From positions 9,922,501-9,986,500 of the forward strand of contig NC_061465.1 in assembly GCF_022581195.2 (NCBI RefSeq): 64,000 nucleotides of DNA, given 5' to 3'. Shown here piece after piece: positions 23,177 to 35,708 of the stretch; the first letter of the stretch is position 1, and every line of letters starts with the position of its first letter. Source of the stretch: Helicoverpa zea (lineage: Eukaryota; Arthropoda; Insecta; Lepidoptera; Noctuidae). The notes under the pieces were generated by a model, which saw only the letters and a program-made list of their open reading frames with translations, had not been told where the DNA came from and did no database searches. Made by a program: the position numbers and the translations under genes.

Positions 23177-23573
23177 CAGGGACTGAAAACGGTAAAGGTA
23201 TAAGGGTATGGTACCGGTATAGAATTACGATACAGTTTTGATTTAGGGGTAGACCCAAAAAGGTATAGAATAACGGTTGTGGTACCGATAAAAAATATAC
23301 CCTTACATTACTAGTACCTTAACCGAAATAATTTCGGTTCCCCAAAAAAATCTATGAAAGCGAGCTGTCAACGTCATTTCTTAACAAGCGCGGGCGGCAG
23401 GATACAAAGAAAACCTCAATTTTATTATTTAAATATCTAAAAAAAATAATGATACCGCAATATTACGATACCAAAATAAACCGGTACCGTTTCTTTAAGG
23501 TATCGAAATTTAAAGGTATGACGTCATACCGCTTACCGTTTTAACCAGTATCTTTTCGGTTATTCAGTCCCTG
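23177..23573. mobile_element. 397-bp hAT-type MITE
   Basis: The ends CAGGGACTGAAAACGG and CGGTTATTCAGTCCCTG are inverted. They are flanked by the perfect 8-bp duplication ATTTGAAC (23169-23176 and 23574-23581). The interior repeats GGTACCG/CGGTACC-like motifs and TACCGATA, with a palindrome AACCGAAATAATTTCGGTT near 23320. No coding sequence is present. It is a different family from the 1,013-bp hAT element. Confidence 0.92.
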
Positions 23574-23581
23574 ATTTGAAC

Positions 23582-24223
23582 TCCCGTGGGCTAGCCGAAT
23601 ATCCCTTGTTTCGTGAATAAAAAGGTCACAAAGCTACGGTACGGTAAGAGTTTTAGCATTCGAACACATTTTTCCTAACATATTTATTTTCGTTTGAGAT
23701 TAATTTGGGCATTTTTTTCCTATTTTTTTTAATGTTCCGAATTTCCTTATTCGGATTAATAATAAATAAAAAAACAACGGTGAAACAAAATGAAATCGGC
23801 TTCCAAAAACAAAATCTTTGTACATTTTTTCCCCATCGGACTAAAAGTCGATATTCCATTGTCCTCCTTTTTTAAAGTCGGTTGAATTTCACCTAAATTA
23901 CCAAAGTCTATTTTGAGCACTAATTAGCCAATCATTTGATGAAGCCCACTTACTTAACAGTGGTAAACAAATCCCTTTGTGTGACTAGTTGACGAAATTA
24001 AGTGCACACCAGTTATGCTTTGTCTCTAACACGGACATAAATTGGGAATGCCTTTGTCACTGTATATATTTTTGGTCGACTGGACTGTCTAATTGCCTGC
24101 TAAATTCAAAGAAATTATCTAAAAAATAAGGTATGTATTGAAATCAGATTATTTGTGAGTAAACTACATGCACTTCTCTGCGAAGACTAAAATGGCTAAA
24201 ACTCATTAAAAAAAATATAGACT
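23582..24223. other. Unique DNA with a decayed foldback-family piece
   Basis: At 23790-23890 the text ATCGGCTTCCAAAAAC, TGTCCTCC and AAAGTCGGTTGAA recalls the termini of the foldback family, but it is too diverged to bound. Confidence 0.35.
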
Positions 24224-24232
24224 AAACACAAC

Positions 24233-24430
24233 GAAAAGTGCTGGAGTGGAGACCACGGACTAGCAAGCGCAGCGTAGGACGTCCACCAACGAGGTGGACA
24301 GACGACCTTATAAAGGTCGCCGGAAGACGCTGGATGCAGGTCGCTTCCAACAGGTATCTGTGGAGATCAAAGGGGGAGGCCTATGTTCAGCAGTGGACGT
24401 CCTATGGCTGAGATGATGATGATGATGATG
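24233..24430 (+). mobile_element. RTE-like LINE a, 3' end
   Basis: A short 5'-truncated copy ending in a (GAT)n tail. It is bounded by AAACACAAC at 24224-24232 and 24431-24439. The end contains GAGGCCTATGTTCAGCAGTG, the block that SINE family B also carries at its 3' end. Confidence 0.88.
24238..24411 (+). pseudogene. C-terminal fragment of RTE-like LINE ORF (type a)
   Basis: The frame encodes SVGRPPTRWTDDLIKVAG, then RYLWRSKGEAYVQQWTSYG and a TGA stop. This is the characteristic end of an RTE-type moth LINE protein. The copy keeps 57 codons without a stop. It has lost all catalytic domains. Confidence 0.8.
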
Positions 24431-24643
24431 AAACACAACAGTTCGTGGAAAATAAGTTTGCAATTCTGAAGTTTGCCATTTGACTATCTGCATATTCATT
24501 CATCCAGAAACTCTTTGGTCTGTTGTTAAACGTTGATCACAATAGGGAAAAAAATTAAGACAGCATTTCTTGCGCTAAGTTCAAAATCGCAAAGTTATTT
24601 GGAACGAACTGCACCTACTATATAACTATAGAACACATGAATT

Positions 24644-25298
24644 TTAACCCTTAACTATCCAGAATGCTTTTGTGACGTAACTGACCAGTAGTGTCCAACA
24701 GACACATTCTAAATGTAGGTAAGGTATGACAAAGCAAAAAAAGTTATTTTGAATCAAAAAGACAGTATAATGTATTTCAGTAATATTTTTTTACACTTAT
24801 TCATTTACAAATATTACAAATAATTATTTTTTTCAGAATTTTCAGAGCTGACATTGCGATTGCATTTATCACAACACTGTTTAGAAGCCCTTGATAATTT
24901 CGTAGGGCAAATATAACAACACTTCTTCCTTTGCGCTGCAGGTTCTGATGATTGAGTAGTTTCCCGATTTGACCCCGCCACATTTTGCATGGCGCCCGAC
25001 ACCATAAGATTACATAAGTAAATGTAAATAAAAAAACAATCTACCTTCACACTCGAATCAAACAAAATGTTACTGTGTCTGTTGGACACTTATGGGTTGA
25101 TGAAGTGCTATTTTCGTTTATTAACCAAAAATAATAAACTATTCATATTACAAATATTTTCATTGCACATTTAGATTCGTAAAACATTGGTGATAAATTA
25201 GATAAAAGGCCGATTCATAAAAAGAAATATTTTCGTTTTTATGAAAACATAAACGCAAAAATGTGTCCGCAAGACACTTGTGGGTTGTTAAGGGTTAA
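24644..25298. mobile_element. piggyBac-like element, internally deleted (655 bp with TTAA sites)
   Basis: Both ends sit in TTAA (24644-24647 and 25295-25298). The terminal inverted repeats are CCCTTAACTATCC at the left and its near-complement of CCCTTAACAACCC at the right. TTAA targeting with CCC-type ends is the piggyBac signature. Subterminal inverted blocks (GTGTCCAACAGACAC at 24692 and GTGTCTGTTGGACAC at 25075) reinforce the boundary call. The interior keeps only the last part of a transposase gene. Confidence 0.9.
24814..25089 (-). pseudogene. piggyBac transposase C-terminal zinc-binding domain, remnant
   Basis: The frame ends with KKCCYICPTKLSRASKQCC, then DKCNRNVSSENS. This matches the cysteine-rich domain at the C-terminus of piggyBac-family transposases, which normally closes with a C-x2-H type pair. 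Here that last pair reads S-x2-N (SSEN), so zinc binding is probably lost. The catalytic DDD domain is absent. The first 40 or so residues of the frame are not transposase-like. Confidence 0.8.
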
Positions 25299-28200
25299 AT
25301 AAGCCTTTTTTATAAACTATTTTATTTTTTAATAAAAGCATGTTCTTTTATTTAAATTTGGTACTTTTATGCTAATACTAGTTCGCAGTATAGTTTATGA
25401 TATCTTATAGAATGCAAAGTGGGTCAGCGTGGCTCTGTGGACGACACCCATTTGTTACAATTATGGAAATCAGTTCCCGGCTAAGATACGGCGGTCAAGT
25501 AACCTAAGTTTATATGTAGATTAGAATAGAATTAAATAAATTGCCACTTTCGGACACAGCTGTATGAATACGGTTGCTTCTGAAACGTAAGGAAATGTCC
25601 TTTAAGTCAAATAAGGCACAAGATGACCAATTATTATAAAAATAAAATGATTACACTGTAAATGAAACGAACCATGTACGGTTTGCTAAATGAAATTCAA
25701 ATATTATATTTTTTTCTTGTTTCATATTGTCCTATTTAATTAATGTTGTTCGCCGCTATAATGCATGTGGTGTTAGCCTGTAAGTAATTGTTGCACTTAT
25801 TTAATTGTCCCTCATTGTTATTTTTATGATATTGTAATGGTGTAAACAATTGTTGGCTAACGTAAATAGATTAAAAAAAAATTACCTTCTGACATCCGAG
25901 AATTATTTTGTAATATGCATCTCTTAGAAGAGAAATTTCTGTAGGTACTTTGGCGCTGTCTGGGCCAATTTCAGGGACGCGGGAGAAACCACGGGAAACA
26001 GCTAAGCAATAAAATAAGAGACAGGCCGTTGCTAAGTTATCCTAAAATGACATTATAAATTCTCTCATAGAAGCAGCGTTGAAATGACTTTAAATAAGAA
26101 TGGATCATTTTGTCGCATAGACAATAGAGCGAACGGAATTATTAAATGGTTACCAAGCCGTTTATGTAATCAAGAATTTATTGTTTGAAGCCAAATTGGA
26201 GTTCAGTAGTATTTATGATGAATTTGAGTGTCAGTTTGAAGTAGCACTGTGGGTGGGCAAGAATTCAATATTGATAAACAATTTTCATAGTAAAGTTTTA
26301 TTATTTACTCGATTTTGTTACTATCACAACAATACACAGTAAAATTAATGTTATACTGTTAAAAAAAAAAAAAAAAAAAAAAACTAAAATTACCAATAAA
26401 AACAAAAATTCTCATACTCTAAACTGTAAAATTCCGAACCGAAGCCTATTTTTGGATGGTTAAAAAAATATATGTATCATAGGTACATACTTACGTTGTT
26501 TTTCTCTGCTTTACAAAGTAACAAACAAGTAAGAGGGATTAATTAAAGTCTACAAACGTTGGGTACAAAATAAACAGTCAACAATAGCTGTGGTCATCAG
26601 AACTCTCTCTCTCTTTAGAATTTTCATTCATAACCATTATGCTGTGTTTAATACTTTGAAGAGAGAACACGTCATCTTTGGAGAGAATGGACGCCTTTGT
26701 TTTAATATCTATTAATATTACATAACCCAGATCTATGCCAACATTATAAAGCTGAAGAGTCTGTCCATAATTTGCTTGAAGGCGCTAGCTAATCTCCTCA
26801 CCGCTCGATCAAATAAAAGAATCAGGATATAAAAAATATATATATCAATATTACTTGTGTATATGTAAGCCAATATAACCTACTTTTTGAAGGATTTTGA
26901 CCATGGTATCGAAACGGTTCATCTTAACTAGGACCTTTATTAGTGCTGAATTCTAACATTTGAAAATCAATTGCACTATGCCAGGTTTCTTCTATACCAA
27001 AACGAGTCATATTTTGAAATTAATTTTATTTACATCGCAAACATTTTAGTTCGCAAACCACTGGCTTGTAAAGATCCCTATTGTCCCTTAAAACGTGATA
27101 AAAGGCCGGATATCAACTGATTGGAATTCGTAATCAAGTCTGTGATGAAATATTTTGTGAAATCAGTTCCAATTGTGACGACTTTAAATTGTATCAAAAT
27201 TAAATATGCCTGTATTAAATGAGCCTGCTTGATTGGAATTTTATTCACTTCGGTTTTTAATTATGCCCAATTAAATATCATTAAGTTTCAAAATTGCTGT
27301 ATATATGTAGCTTAATTTTATCGCAAAATGATGTTAATTTTAAATGAATTTGTGCACTAAAAGTTATAAAATAATAATATTATCTTATTTCTTTTTTTTA
27401 GAGCTATCTATTCAATTCAGTCACCATCATTTAACTCGACCGCCAAGAAGAGTTATGTTTTTCGAGTAATCCGCGCATGTTTCGCGAGAATAGTTGTAAC
27501 CAACTTATTCTCCATTGTCCTCTCAAAAATTGCTATAGATCTTAATAATTTTAGGATGTCCCACCTATACAAAATATTAGGTACCTACACTATAAACGTG
27601 GAGTTCAATCTTCAATCACGCGAGCTGTCAATAGCTATTCTAGTATTTACCGACTAGCAATTACTGTCAACATTTTAACCGTCATATGAACGGTTAACCA
27701 TTACTCGGAAGGGTAGTTAACGTAGCTACTTCAAAAGGTTGTACTTGCGTGTCCGTTAAACTGTTTCAAGAATTGTGTTTCAAAGACTAATTTTTGTAGC
27801 ATTCGGTGCACTTTTGGTAAAGTCGTCTGCTTTCGTTCCTAGCTATAATTTTACCAACTGGTTTTAAAATTCAACAAAATAATAGCAAGAATGTGTATGG
27901 GTTTTTGCATTAGATACTGGGTCCTTAAACCGATAGTTTAATCGGGAAATATGCTATTTAATTCTTGTTTAATTTATTCTTATCCTTTATGTCTTACTCT
28001 AGAGGCTCCCAAGTGGCTTCCTATAAAATACGCAATGCTGAACTATTAGGAAAAAAAAAAAACGAGACATCAGGACTAACACTTAAGTACAAAAACCATT
28101 TCTCGTGAAGCTCGTAAAACTAGGCAGTTTGCTTGTAAAAAATGTTCATGCAATATGTTCGCTTCCCATACATTTATCAGGTTTACGTGATCACAATGTC

Positions 28201-28360
28201 AATTGTTTAGTTCCATAAATACTCATATTGTACTGCTGTGTACATTGTCTATTCATAATAATGGAAGATAAGCGGATTTACTCCACCGAGTGGAACGATA
28301 ACCATTAGAATTTCGATTTTCAAACACCTTGTATCCGCCTACAGAGTATACCTGAGTTTA
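25299..28360. other. 3-kb AT-rich non-coding region
   Basis: It contains a probable Helitron-like end near 25925-26012 (GGGAGAAACCACGGG, AACAGCTAAG) and the poly(A) tract below. No open frame of 60 codons or more is present on either strand, which is notable for 3 kb. No RNA gene was recognised. Confidence 0.5.
26361..26383 (+). repeat. Poly(A) tract, 23 bp
   Basis: An uninterrupted run of A. It could be the tail of a retroposed sequence, but no direct repeats around it were found. Confidence 0.7.
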
Positions 28361-28367
28361 ACTGTCT

Positions 28368-28692
28368 GTTTGGTCTAGTGGTACACGAGGTGTCAGGTTC
28401 AATTCCCAGGAAGGGCCGAAATCGCTTTGTGGGTTTTAGAAAATTTCATAAAGCAGCCCGTAGGCCCGTAGTCTGGAAGACGGCGTTTGTTACACCCGTG
28501 CATCGGAGAGCACGTTAATGTCGGTCCTGCCCCTGAACTCTCTCCGGTCGTGTTGGATTGCCGTCCCATCGGGCTATGAGAGTGAAGGAATGGAGAGTCT
28601 ACCTGTGTCTGTGTGAAATGCGGGTGGACTATAATATGTTCTGCGAAGCTGGCTGATCTCTAGCATTGGACGCCATTATAGTTGAGCCGGCA
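28368..28692 (+). mobile_element. SINE family C, near full-length
   Basis: The tRNA-like head (TTTGGTCTAGTGGTACACG with A-box, GGTTCAATTCCCAGG with B-box) is followed by AAATCGCTTTGTGGGTTTTA, GTGCATCGGAGAGCACG, TGAGAGTGAAGGAATGGAGA and the family 3' block. It has the same layout as 15828-16181 in the opposite orientation. The head is not a functional tRNA gene. Confidence 0.85.
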
Positions 28693-29393
28693 AAATTCTA
28701 TTGTTTTTTAAAAACTTCCCGCTTCGCACCGCTTGAGTGGAGTCTGGGTCTAACACAGGCCATCCATAGAGGTACCGTCACGAGTGTTTGTTCTGCCCTA
28801 AAAGGTTAGACAGTAGAGTATTTATTTGATTTGCAAAAAAGCCTCGTCTGCTTTTCTGTGTGTTCGTTTGCAAACATTGCCTCTTTGGATGCCGGTAAAA
28901 TGCAATTAGTATTATTTTGTCCTTCCTCCCTTTACACTATTGTACAATATTTATGTAAGAAAAAATACCTACCTTGGCCAAGTCCGAGTAAGTTTCATTT
29001 AAACTTTAGATTATCATCCAACTTACACCATAAAGCTGTTAGGCATTTGAAAAGATTATTCTAAATTTAAAATTAGTTTTCTAACTTTTTGGCTGGGCCT
29101 TATTACGTTTCTATCGAAAAGGGATGAAAGAATAGTATGAAAACCGGTAGGAGAAAATAAAACCTAACGGCATTTGAGGAAGCTATAATGAAAACTATTA
29201 AAACGATAAAAAAATCCAACACAACAACAACAAATTAATTAACACCAATATATTAATAAAGTGACTATTAACTTGGATGTCTAATAATCATGAACCTGCT
29301 GATATCTTATTAAGATAATCAGCTTGTTGACGCACCATCATTGTTTTGTGTAGTTAATTAAACAGTACTTGCTGCAAATAAATCTATACTAAT
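28693..29393. other. Unique DNA
   Basis: A 77-codon frame (28831-29064) begins MQKSLVCFSVCSFANIAS, but it shows no family features or splice signals. Confidence 0.4.
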
Positions 29394-29400
29394 AATATTA

Positions 29401-29657
29401 TATCTTAGACACCAATGATTGTGTTTCGGATGGCACATTAAACTGTAGGTCCCGGCTGTCATTGAACATCCTTGATAGTCGTTACGGGTAGTCAGAAGCC
29501 AGTAAGTCTGACACCAGTCTAACCAGGGGGTATTGGGTTACCCGGGTTGAGGAGGTCAGATAGGCAGTCGATTCTTGTAAAGCACTGGTACTCAGCTGAA
29601 TCCTGTTAGACTGGAAGCCGACCCCAACATAGTTGGGAAAAGGCTCGGAGGATGATG
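29401..29657 (+). mobile_element. SINE family A, nearly complete body
   Basis: It begins in the end of the shared head (TATCTTAGACACCAATGATT), covers the full body and ends GGCTCGGAGGATGATG. The flanking AATATTA at 29394-29400 and 29658-29664 is a short possible duplication. Confidence 0.85.
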
Positions 29658-29664
29658 AATATTA

Positions 29665-30330
29665 CAGAGCTGAAGAATTTGACAGTTTGTTGGCTTGAAT
29701 GCGCTAATCTCATGTTCCAGTAGGTAAAGATTTCGACAGCCCGTTTTTTCAGTGTTTGGCAGCTCATGTTTCGAATCAAAAGGCTCTGGACTTCTTTTTA
29801 TATAGCCGCGAGAAGTAGTTGGATTCAGCTAGAACCACAGGGGAACAGCAACAGATAAAATAAAAATAATACAGATGTATCTTGTTTGTGTTTATATTTT
29901 TCCCAGCCACTTGTTTATGTTTATAATACAATTAGTTCATGTTTATTTCTATGAACAGCTTGTCAACCTTATTAATTATTTGATTACGCTCATGCGTAAT
30001 TACTGAGAAAGTAAAACATATTGAGGTATTATTTTCATTATGGCTCATTGATTTAAGTAAATAATTTGTATCAGCTTTGGAGAAATGTTTTTGTAGGTTT
30101 GATTTCATCTATACTAATTTCGTTTTATAGTATAGAGAATGAGACGACAGCATGCTAATATTATAAAGCCCAAGAGACAAACATGTTTGCATTACCTCGA
30201 AAACCTTAAAAAATACAGGACCAGTTTCTTCCAGTGTTTCATAGCTAATTTTATCGCGAAAGACAACGTAGGCTCTAGTCACGGGTGAAAACGCTCGCAG
30301 AAGATAGGTATACAAACCGAATAGAAATAA
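29665..30330. other. Unique DNA with weak repeat traces
   Basis: No gene was recognised. The minus-strand frame 30109-30315 lies mostly in a Helitron-like decayed stretch (CTCATGTTTCGAATC, TATAGCCGCGAGAAG). Confidence 0.35.
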
Positions 30331-30639
30331 CCGGCCAAGTGCGAGTCGGACTCGCGCACGAAGGGTTCAAAGCAAAAATGAGCAAAAAGTCATGTTTGTT
30401 GTATGGGAGCCCCCCAAAATATTTATTTCATTCTAGTTTTCAGTATTTGTTGTTATAGCAGCAACAGAAATATTCTGAATTTTAAATTAGAAATATAATA
30501 TTATCTGTGAAAATTTAAACTCTCTAACTATCACAGTTCATGAGATACAGCCTGGTGACAGCCGGACGGAAAGACGGACGGACAGAGGAGCGAAAACAAT
30601 AGGGTCCCATTTTACCCTTTGGGTACGGAACCCTAAAAA
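30331..30639 (+). repeat. Common moth dispersed repeat (CGAGTCGGACTCGCGCACG family)
   Basis: It starts CCGGCCAAGTGCGAGTCGGA and ends TTTGGGTACGGAACCCTAAA, with TTGTTGTATGGGAGCCCCC and CATGAGATACAGCCTGGTGA inside. This sequence order is found throughout lepidopteran genomes. It encodes nothing, and its superfamily assignment is unsettled to my knowledge. A (GACG)n-rich patch near 30570 is part of it. Confidence 0.85.
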
Positions 30640-32373
30640 TTTGCCAGGGTGAAAACAGTGTTAAGCTTGTCTATGACCCCGGGTTAGAAATACTAGGTAT
30701 TTAGTATGAGCAAGTTTTGTTGCTACGTTACGTACATCCCACCTATTAACATGTTCGTTACATGAAAGCAAACATTAGACCGCCTGACCCATTTCCCGAG
30801 AATTTCGCATAAGATAACAATTTCTTATTTTCCAAAAGTTTCAGTAAGCAAACAAAACTTATCCCTTATCCTCGGGAGAACAAACAAACTTTACACAAAC
30901 TGTTTTAATATAACAAATAAATATCGTGTTTACTTTTGTCAGTTTCTAACGTTAACTACTCATTTTCGTGGTTTCAGCCGTTTTCGGGAAACTCCTTCAC
31001 AGGATTGTATTACAATTAACTTATGTAATACAGTAATAATATAAACAGGTAAAGTTTCTGTAATATTCACTTGTTTTATTGTACTCTTAATCTACTGAAT
31101 TTATTTTGCAACTCTTTTACGATAGGCAGTTATTTCGTTATAAGTGTCACAGGCTAAATTTTATTCTGGTTTGGAAGGAGCGCAGTTGAATACGCAATGC
31201 ATATTTTTTTTTGGATTACTACCAACAGGTGTAACAAATTTATAATTTCTTAGCTATCATCTAAATGCCTAGCCCGAGTTCATAACTAAGGCCTAAAACC
31301 AATGCATATTCTGCAGAATTCTGTTAAATTTAGCAGTCAAATATCAACCCTGTCCAGTTGCAATAAAGTTCAGAATGGCATCAAATCTCGGGCCTTACAT
31401 CAAAGTTCGACCGCCATTATCTCAAGAAGTCTAGGTCACTTTGTACATATCCATTACAAGGGCGTTTAGTGGTGAGCTACACTATTACGTATCGACAACT
31501 CTAAATTGTCGACTAGTTAAAATACTGTTACTTAGCATGATTACCTACTTCACTAGTTGTGTTGAACCTGTTTAAACTGCTTTGATTGTTGAAAGCTTTT
31601 AATACATTCAATATATTGGCTTTGATTGTGGCAGATATTTTTGGAGATTTGTGTTTAACAAGACCACGCATGGCAATGTAATGGTAAACAAAGAATTAGA
31701 TGGAATAACTTACCTATTTTAGGTACGGCTTCTAATTTATAACTTAAAAAGAGGCCAAAACCCATGATGTAAATGACAGATGAGTCCCATAAGGCTCAGT
31801 ATTGTTTTTTATTAGCCTTTAGATGTTGATTAGTAAGAAAAGAGGCAGTTGATATAATGACTATCAACACCCATGACCACCAGACAGAAAACCCACATTT
31901 TAATCCAAAATCCAAATCTTTTTGTTTTCCAACTATCTACACCTATTCTGTGAGAATAACAGTTCTTATTTGGATTTCGAAACAGAGAATGTATTATAAT
32001 GATGACGTAGATCCCGCCAAAAATATGCGGTCAGGTATTTTTGTCTATGCATGTGGTTTGTGGCCTCGTTCGATTCCGAATGCCTGGCTGCACTATGTCC
32101 TCATATATGTAGGTACGAGGGAGGTTGTATATCGAATTGTTTTAGAGGTGGGCAGATTTTTACTTGTTTTTCTTTTTGTTGAACAGGGATATTGTGCGTT
32201 GTTGCGTTGAAATAACTTTGTTTTTTAGAAGAATGTTTTACACAAAACTGTAAAATAAACCCACCCAAAACAAAAATGTGAAAGGCTGCCAAGTTCGATA
32301 ATATGGGAATGCTTCGCCTATAAAAGAAGTGAGATCTGAATAAGTACCAAGTTCCATACACATACCTCAGTTA
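30640..32373. other. Unique DNA with the longest anonymous open frame
   Basis: Frame 31857-32210 (117 codons, +) begins MTINTHDHQTENPHFNPK. It shows no domain, its codon choice is like its surroundings and it has no promoter signals. I treat it as chance. Confidence 0.4.
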
Positions 32374-32508
32374 AAAATAGTTACTTTTTAATGATGTTAC
32401 TTGGCAAGTTTTCACACACCTTGTTATAAACCTACTAAACGCAATGAATCAAGTATATAATTTTCTATTAAAACTTGCCAAGTAACATCATTAAAAAGTA
32501 ACTATTTT
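32374..32508. mobile_element. 135-bp MITE with perfect 39-bp TIRs
   Basis: The arms 32374-32412 and 32470-32508 are exact reverse complements, starting AAAATAGTTACTTTTTAATG. The 57-bp loop is AT-rich. The target duplication is not clear. Complete arm identity suggests recent origin or gene-conversion-like maintenance. Confidence 0.85.
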
Positions 32509-33377
32509 GATATGCGTAAATAAAATAGATTTCAAATTATAGGGGGGTCGAATTTGGCCCGAAATGGTTCGTGTAATATAACCCACGGCCGGTGTGTCGC
32601 TTTTTTTGCTCGAACTTGGCGGACACACTGCCGTGTGTCTAGATTGGTTTATATAAAACAAATGTTAACTATTGTTGCACATGATGTTAAATAAAAACAT
32701 AGGTAGGTATAATTACTTTCTAGGTATGTATATGGAATATTAAAATAAAACAATTTAAATTCTCAGTAAGCAACAATCGATGAAATTATGGGATTAGAAA
32801 AACTTAATTCAAAACAAGCCAATACATAAGCTAACAAATTATGTGCCATGGTAGCTAACGAAAAGTTTGTAATTGTTTGGGAAAGCGGCCAGAGCAATGG
32901 TCCAATTCATCCAATTGAAGTTTTTCAAGCTATGGTCACGTCGCTTTTAAATTGCTCAACAGTTTCTTCTTTTTTCCTGATGGTAAAATTTTCCTCGATG
33001 GGCGCAATATGTTTACACAATTCTGTGTATGAGTGTCGACACTTTTCTCTTGTATCTTATAATAATACACACACTTGATATTATAATTTTACAATGTATA
33101 CTTATCAGCATAAACCCAGCTCACTGGTGAGATAGCATCACTTATTCGAACAGATTTACTGCCGTCAGTCCTAAGCCTGATTGCTTAAGATCTATTGAGA
33201 CCCTATGTGCAGTACGACAGAACACAAAGTGCATATTTTAACAATGCGCATTGAGCATCTTCAATGCGGTTGTAGCCCGAATCAAGTCTTGTGGCGTCTT
33301 TCAGATGTTTATGTTTTAATAAATTTAGCAGCCCTGAATCAGTTTAGCTTCCTATTTTAATTTCAATCACTACTAAA
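32509..33377. other. Unique DNA
   Basis: A GC-rich patch at 32583-32645 contains two near-copies of GTGTGTC (ACGGCCGGTGTGTCGC and CTGCCGTGTGTCTAG). The 76-codon frame 32848-33078 has no recognisable motif. Confidence 0.35.
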
Positions 33378-33479
33378 GATATGGTAAGAAAGAATGTTAC
33401 CTACTTGTGTGATGACGGCAGATAGAAGAGTATGGAAGGAGAAAACGAAAATTGGGATAAGGGCAGGAGGATGATGATG
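33378..33479 (+). repeat. RTE-like LINE b, 3' end, very short copy
   Basis: It matches the last ~100 bases of the 21800-22093 copy: GATATGGTAAGAAAGAATGT, GATGACGGCAGATAGAAGAG, GGGATAAGGGCAGGAGGATG. A small insertion (ACTACTT replaces ACTT) disrupts the frame. Confidence 0.85.
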
Positions 33480-35708
33480 ATGACTAAATATGTCACCGTT
33501 TCAAGATTTGTCAGATTACATTTTACTCTGTAGCATAATTGTATAGTTTTAGATAGTTGTTCTAGTTTAGGTTTGGCCGATACATATTATGTCTGGCCAA
33601 GTTAAACAAATACAGATAAGTCCCAAACGCGAAACAATAATTAGGTAACATAACACTCATTAGATGGAAAGATCCATCAAAATACCGGCTAATTGAGCAA
33701 CATATTATATTTGTGACCTACATTATCTAGGTCCCAGGGACCAAAGTACTAATTATATGAATAGCTACCTTTTTGGGCTCACTACATACCTCAGTCACTT
33801 ACTAGCTAAGCAAAGAAATTCAGAATATATGGTGTGTAAGAAGTGTACCTTTTCGTCGCTATGGTGAAACTGATGGAGAAGTTGGATAAGATTTTGCTAG
33901 AATGCTGTAAAATTTATTACAAATACATACGTGTTTTATTTGAAATGGATGAGAATACTAGATCAAAATAACAACAAAAAAAACTTAACAATTTTCTTTC
34001 TTTTATCTTGTCGCCGTTTATTTTTGAAAGGTAAACAATTTGTACTGTAGGTACCAAATTCTCAGACGTTGTCAACCTAATATATCTTAAGTGTAGTCGT
34101 TTTCGAGGTGATCTCTTAGGGCACAAGTTTTCTAAAGGTTTTCTATAATACAGTATTCTTTGACGCTCTTCTTATTCCCAAAACATAAAAGCAAGATTAG
34201 ATTTTCATTTTCGGAGTTTTTGGCGAATCTATGTGAGTGGTTAAAATGTCTATTGTGTTAGAATATTCTAGAATAACTGTCAGAATATAAAGTGGCAGTT
34301 ATTCTGTTGTGAAGTCGCGTGTAAATATTAATGTGCTTCGGTTTGAATTGTACTGGCGCTCGAGAAATGTCTGCCCATATTGAGTTAAGAATTCTTGCCT
34401 GTGTGTTGCAAGATAGGAATTTAGAGCACAAAGGATTTGAAATTTGGTATGTACGGTACCTGATGCAAATAGCGAAATGTGGTCATTTTGACCTTTTCAA
34501 CCTAGATTCCTTAGTAAGAAATGACGATTGGAATTTGCAATTAATGTCACTTTTTCTTCGTTTTACCTAAGAACGAACGGGTTAGATCCGTGCCGGATAT
34601 TAGGTTTACGATGTTTTATCCTCAGTAATAAAATTGAGAAGATTAAGGCAGCAGCAAAAGGCTGCAAAAATAACAAACAAAAGATTAATACAGTCAAGAA
34701 TTTTAGTGAGTTCCCTCAACATCAACAGATGAAGTTTTAAAAATAGCACCAAAGGCAAGAAAATAACATTTTTGCAAACTCCAAGATAGAACGTTTTATC
34801 AAAGAAGTTGTCCGCTTTTAACTTTTAGAATGTACAACCAATTAATTTTAAATAACGTCAGCCGTCTGAGGATCTTGAATTAAATATATGCGCCAAGAGG
34901 AACTTCAAAGAGAGTTGTCAACTTCCTCAAGTTATAAAACTTTTAAGAGATTTTCATATACGACGCGGATTTTGATAATTTTGCAACAAGAGTGTTGATA
35001 ATTAGTTTTACGACCTGGTTAAGGTTAAAAGGCCCTTTGTTTGGAATATGGGAGAGATGTTTTAGTGTTTATTGGCTTTCCTAGTAAGTGACTGACAAAT
35101 ATATTTGAATAACAGCTTTAGCCAGTGGTTTCACCCGCATCTCGTGGGAGCCATACCTCACACCTAGATAAAAAAGTAGCTTACAATTTTTATCGATAAA
35201 TAGGACTTTAAACACGGAAATGTTTTTTTTTTTAATCTGTCTATTATGATTCATAAGATTACCGCGTTTAATCAGATTAACAAACTCCTCAGTCTTATAA
35301 TACCTTTGTTTATATAGATTCTTACAAATCAAATAAACGAAATCCAGCACATACCATTTTCGAATCGACTACAGATAATATAAAATTAGTTTCGACTGTA
35401 CCTACTCGAACATCTGAAAAATAAAATTCACATCACGTGATTGTGGTTTGTATTCTATTATTTGAAAAGGTTCTCAATAAATCAAGATTGGCGGGTACTT
35501 CATAACTTAAGGTTTGGTCTGGAATTCGTACATATTGGATTGTATGTAAGTATTTGAAAAAAATGTCTTGTGAAATAAAATGGCGCTGATCAAGTACTTG
35601 TTGTTATTCAGTAGTTGTAAACGTTATGTCACCGCTGGGACTTGTGAAAATATATTTTCTTTTTACAGACAAAAGGCATAAAATTGGTTGAATATTTGAC
35701 TCGTTATG
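33480..35708. other. Unique AT-rich DNA
   Basis: The frames at 34331-34570 and 34528-34740 overlap in different frames and have no motifs. No repeats shared with the window were seen. Confidence 0.4.

Noticed and set aside
28368..28440. Possible tRNA gene
   Set aside because: A- and B-box text is present, but no full cloverleaf forms and the sequence continues into a SINE body.
31857..32210. 117-codon open frame
   Set aside because: No domain, start context or splice support; composition is the same as the surroundings.
34331..34740. Two overlapping 70-79-codon frames
   Set aside because: Different frames, no motif, no splice signals.
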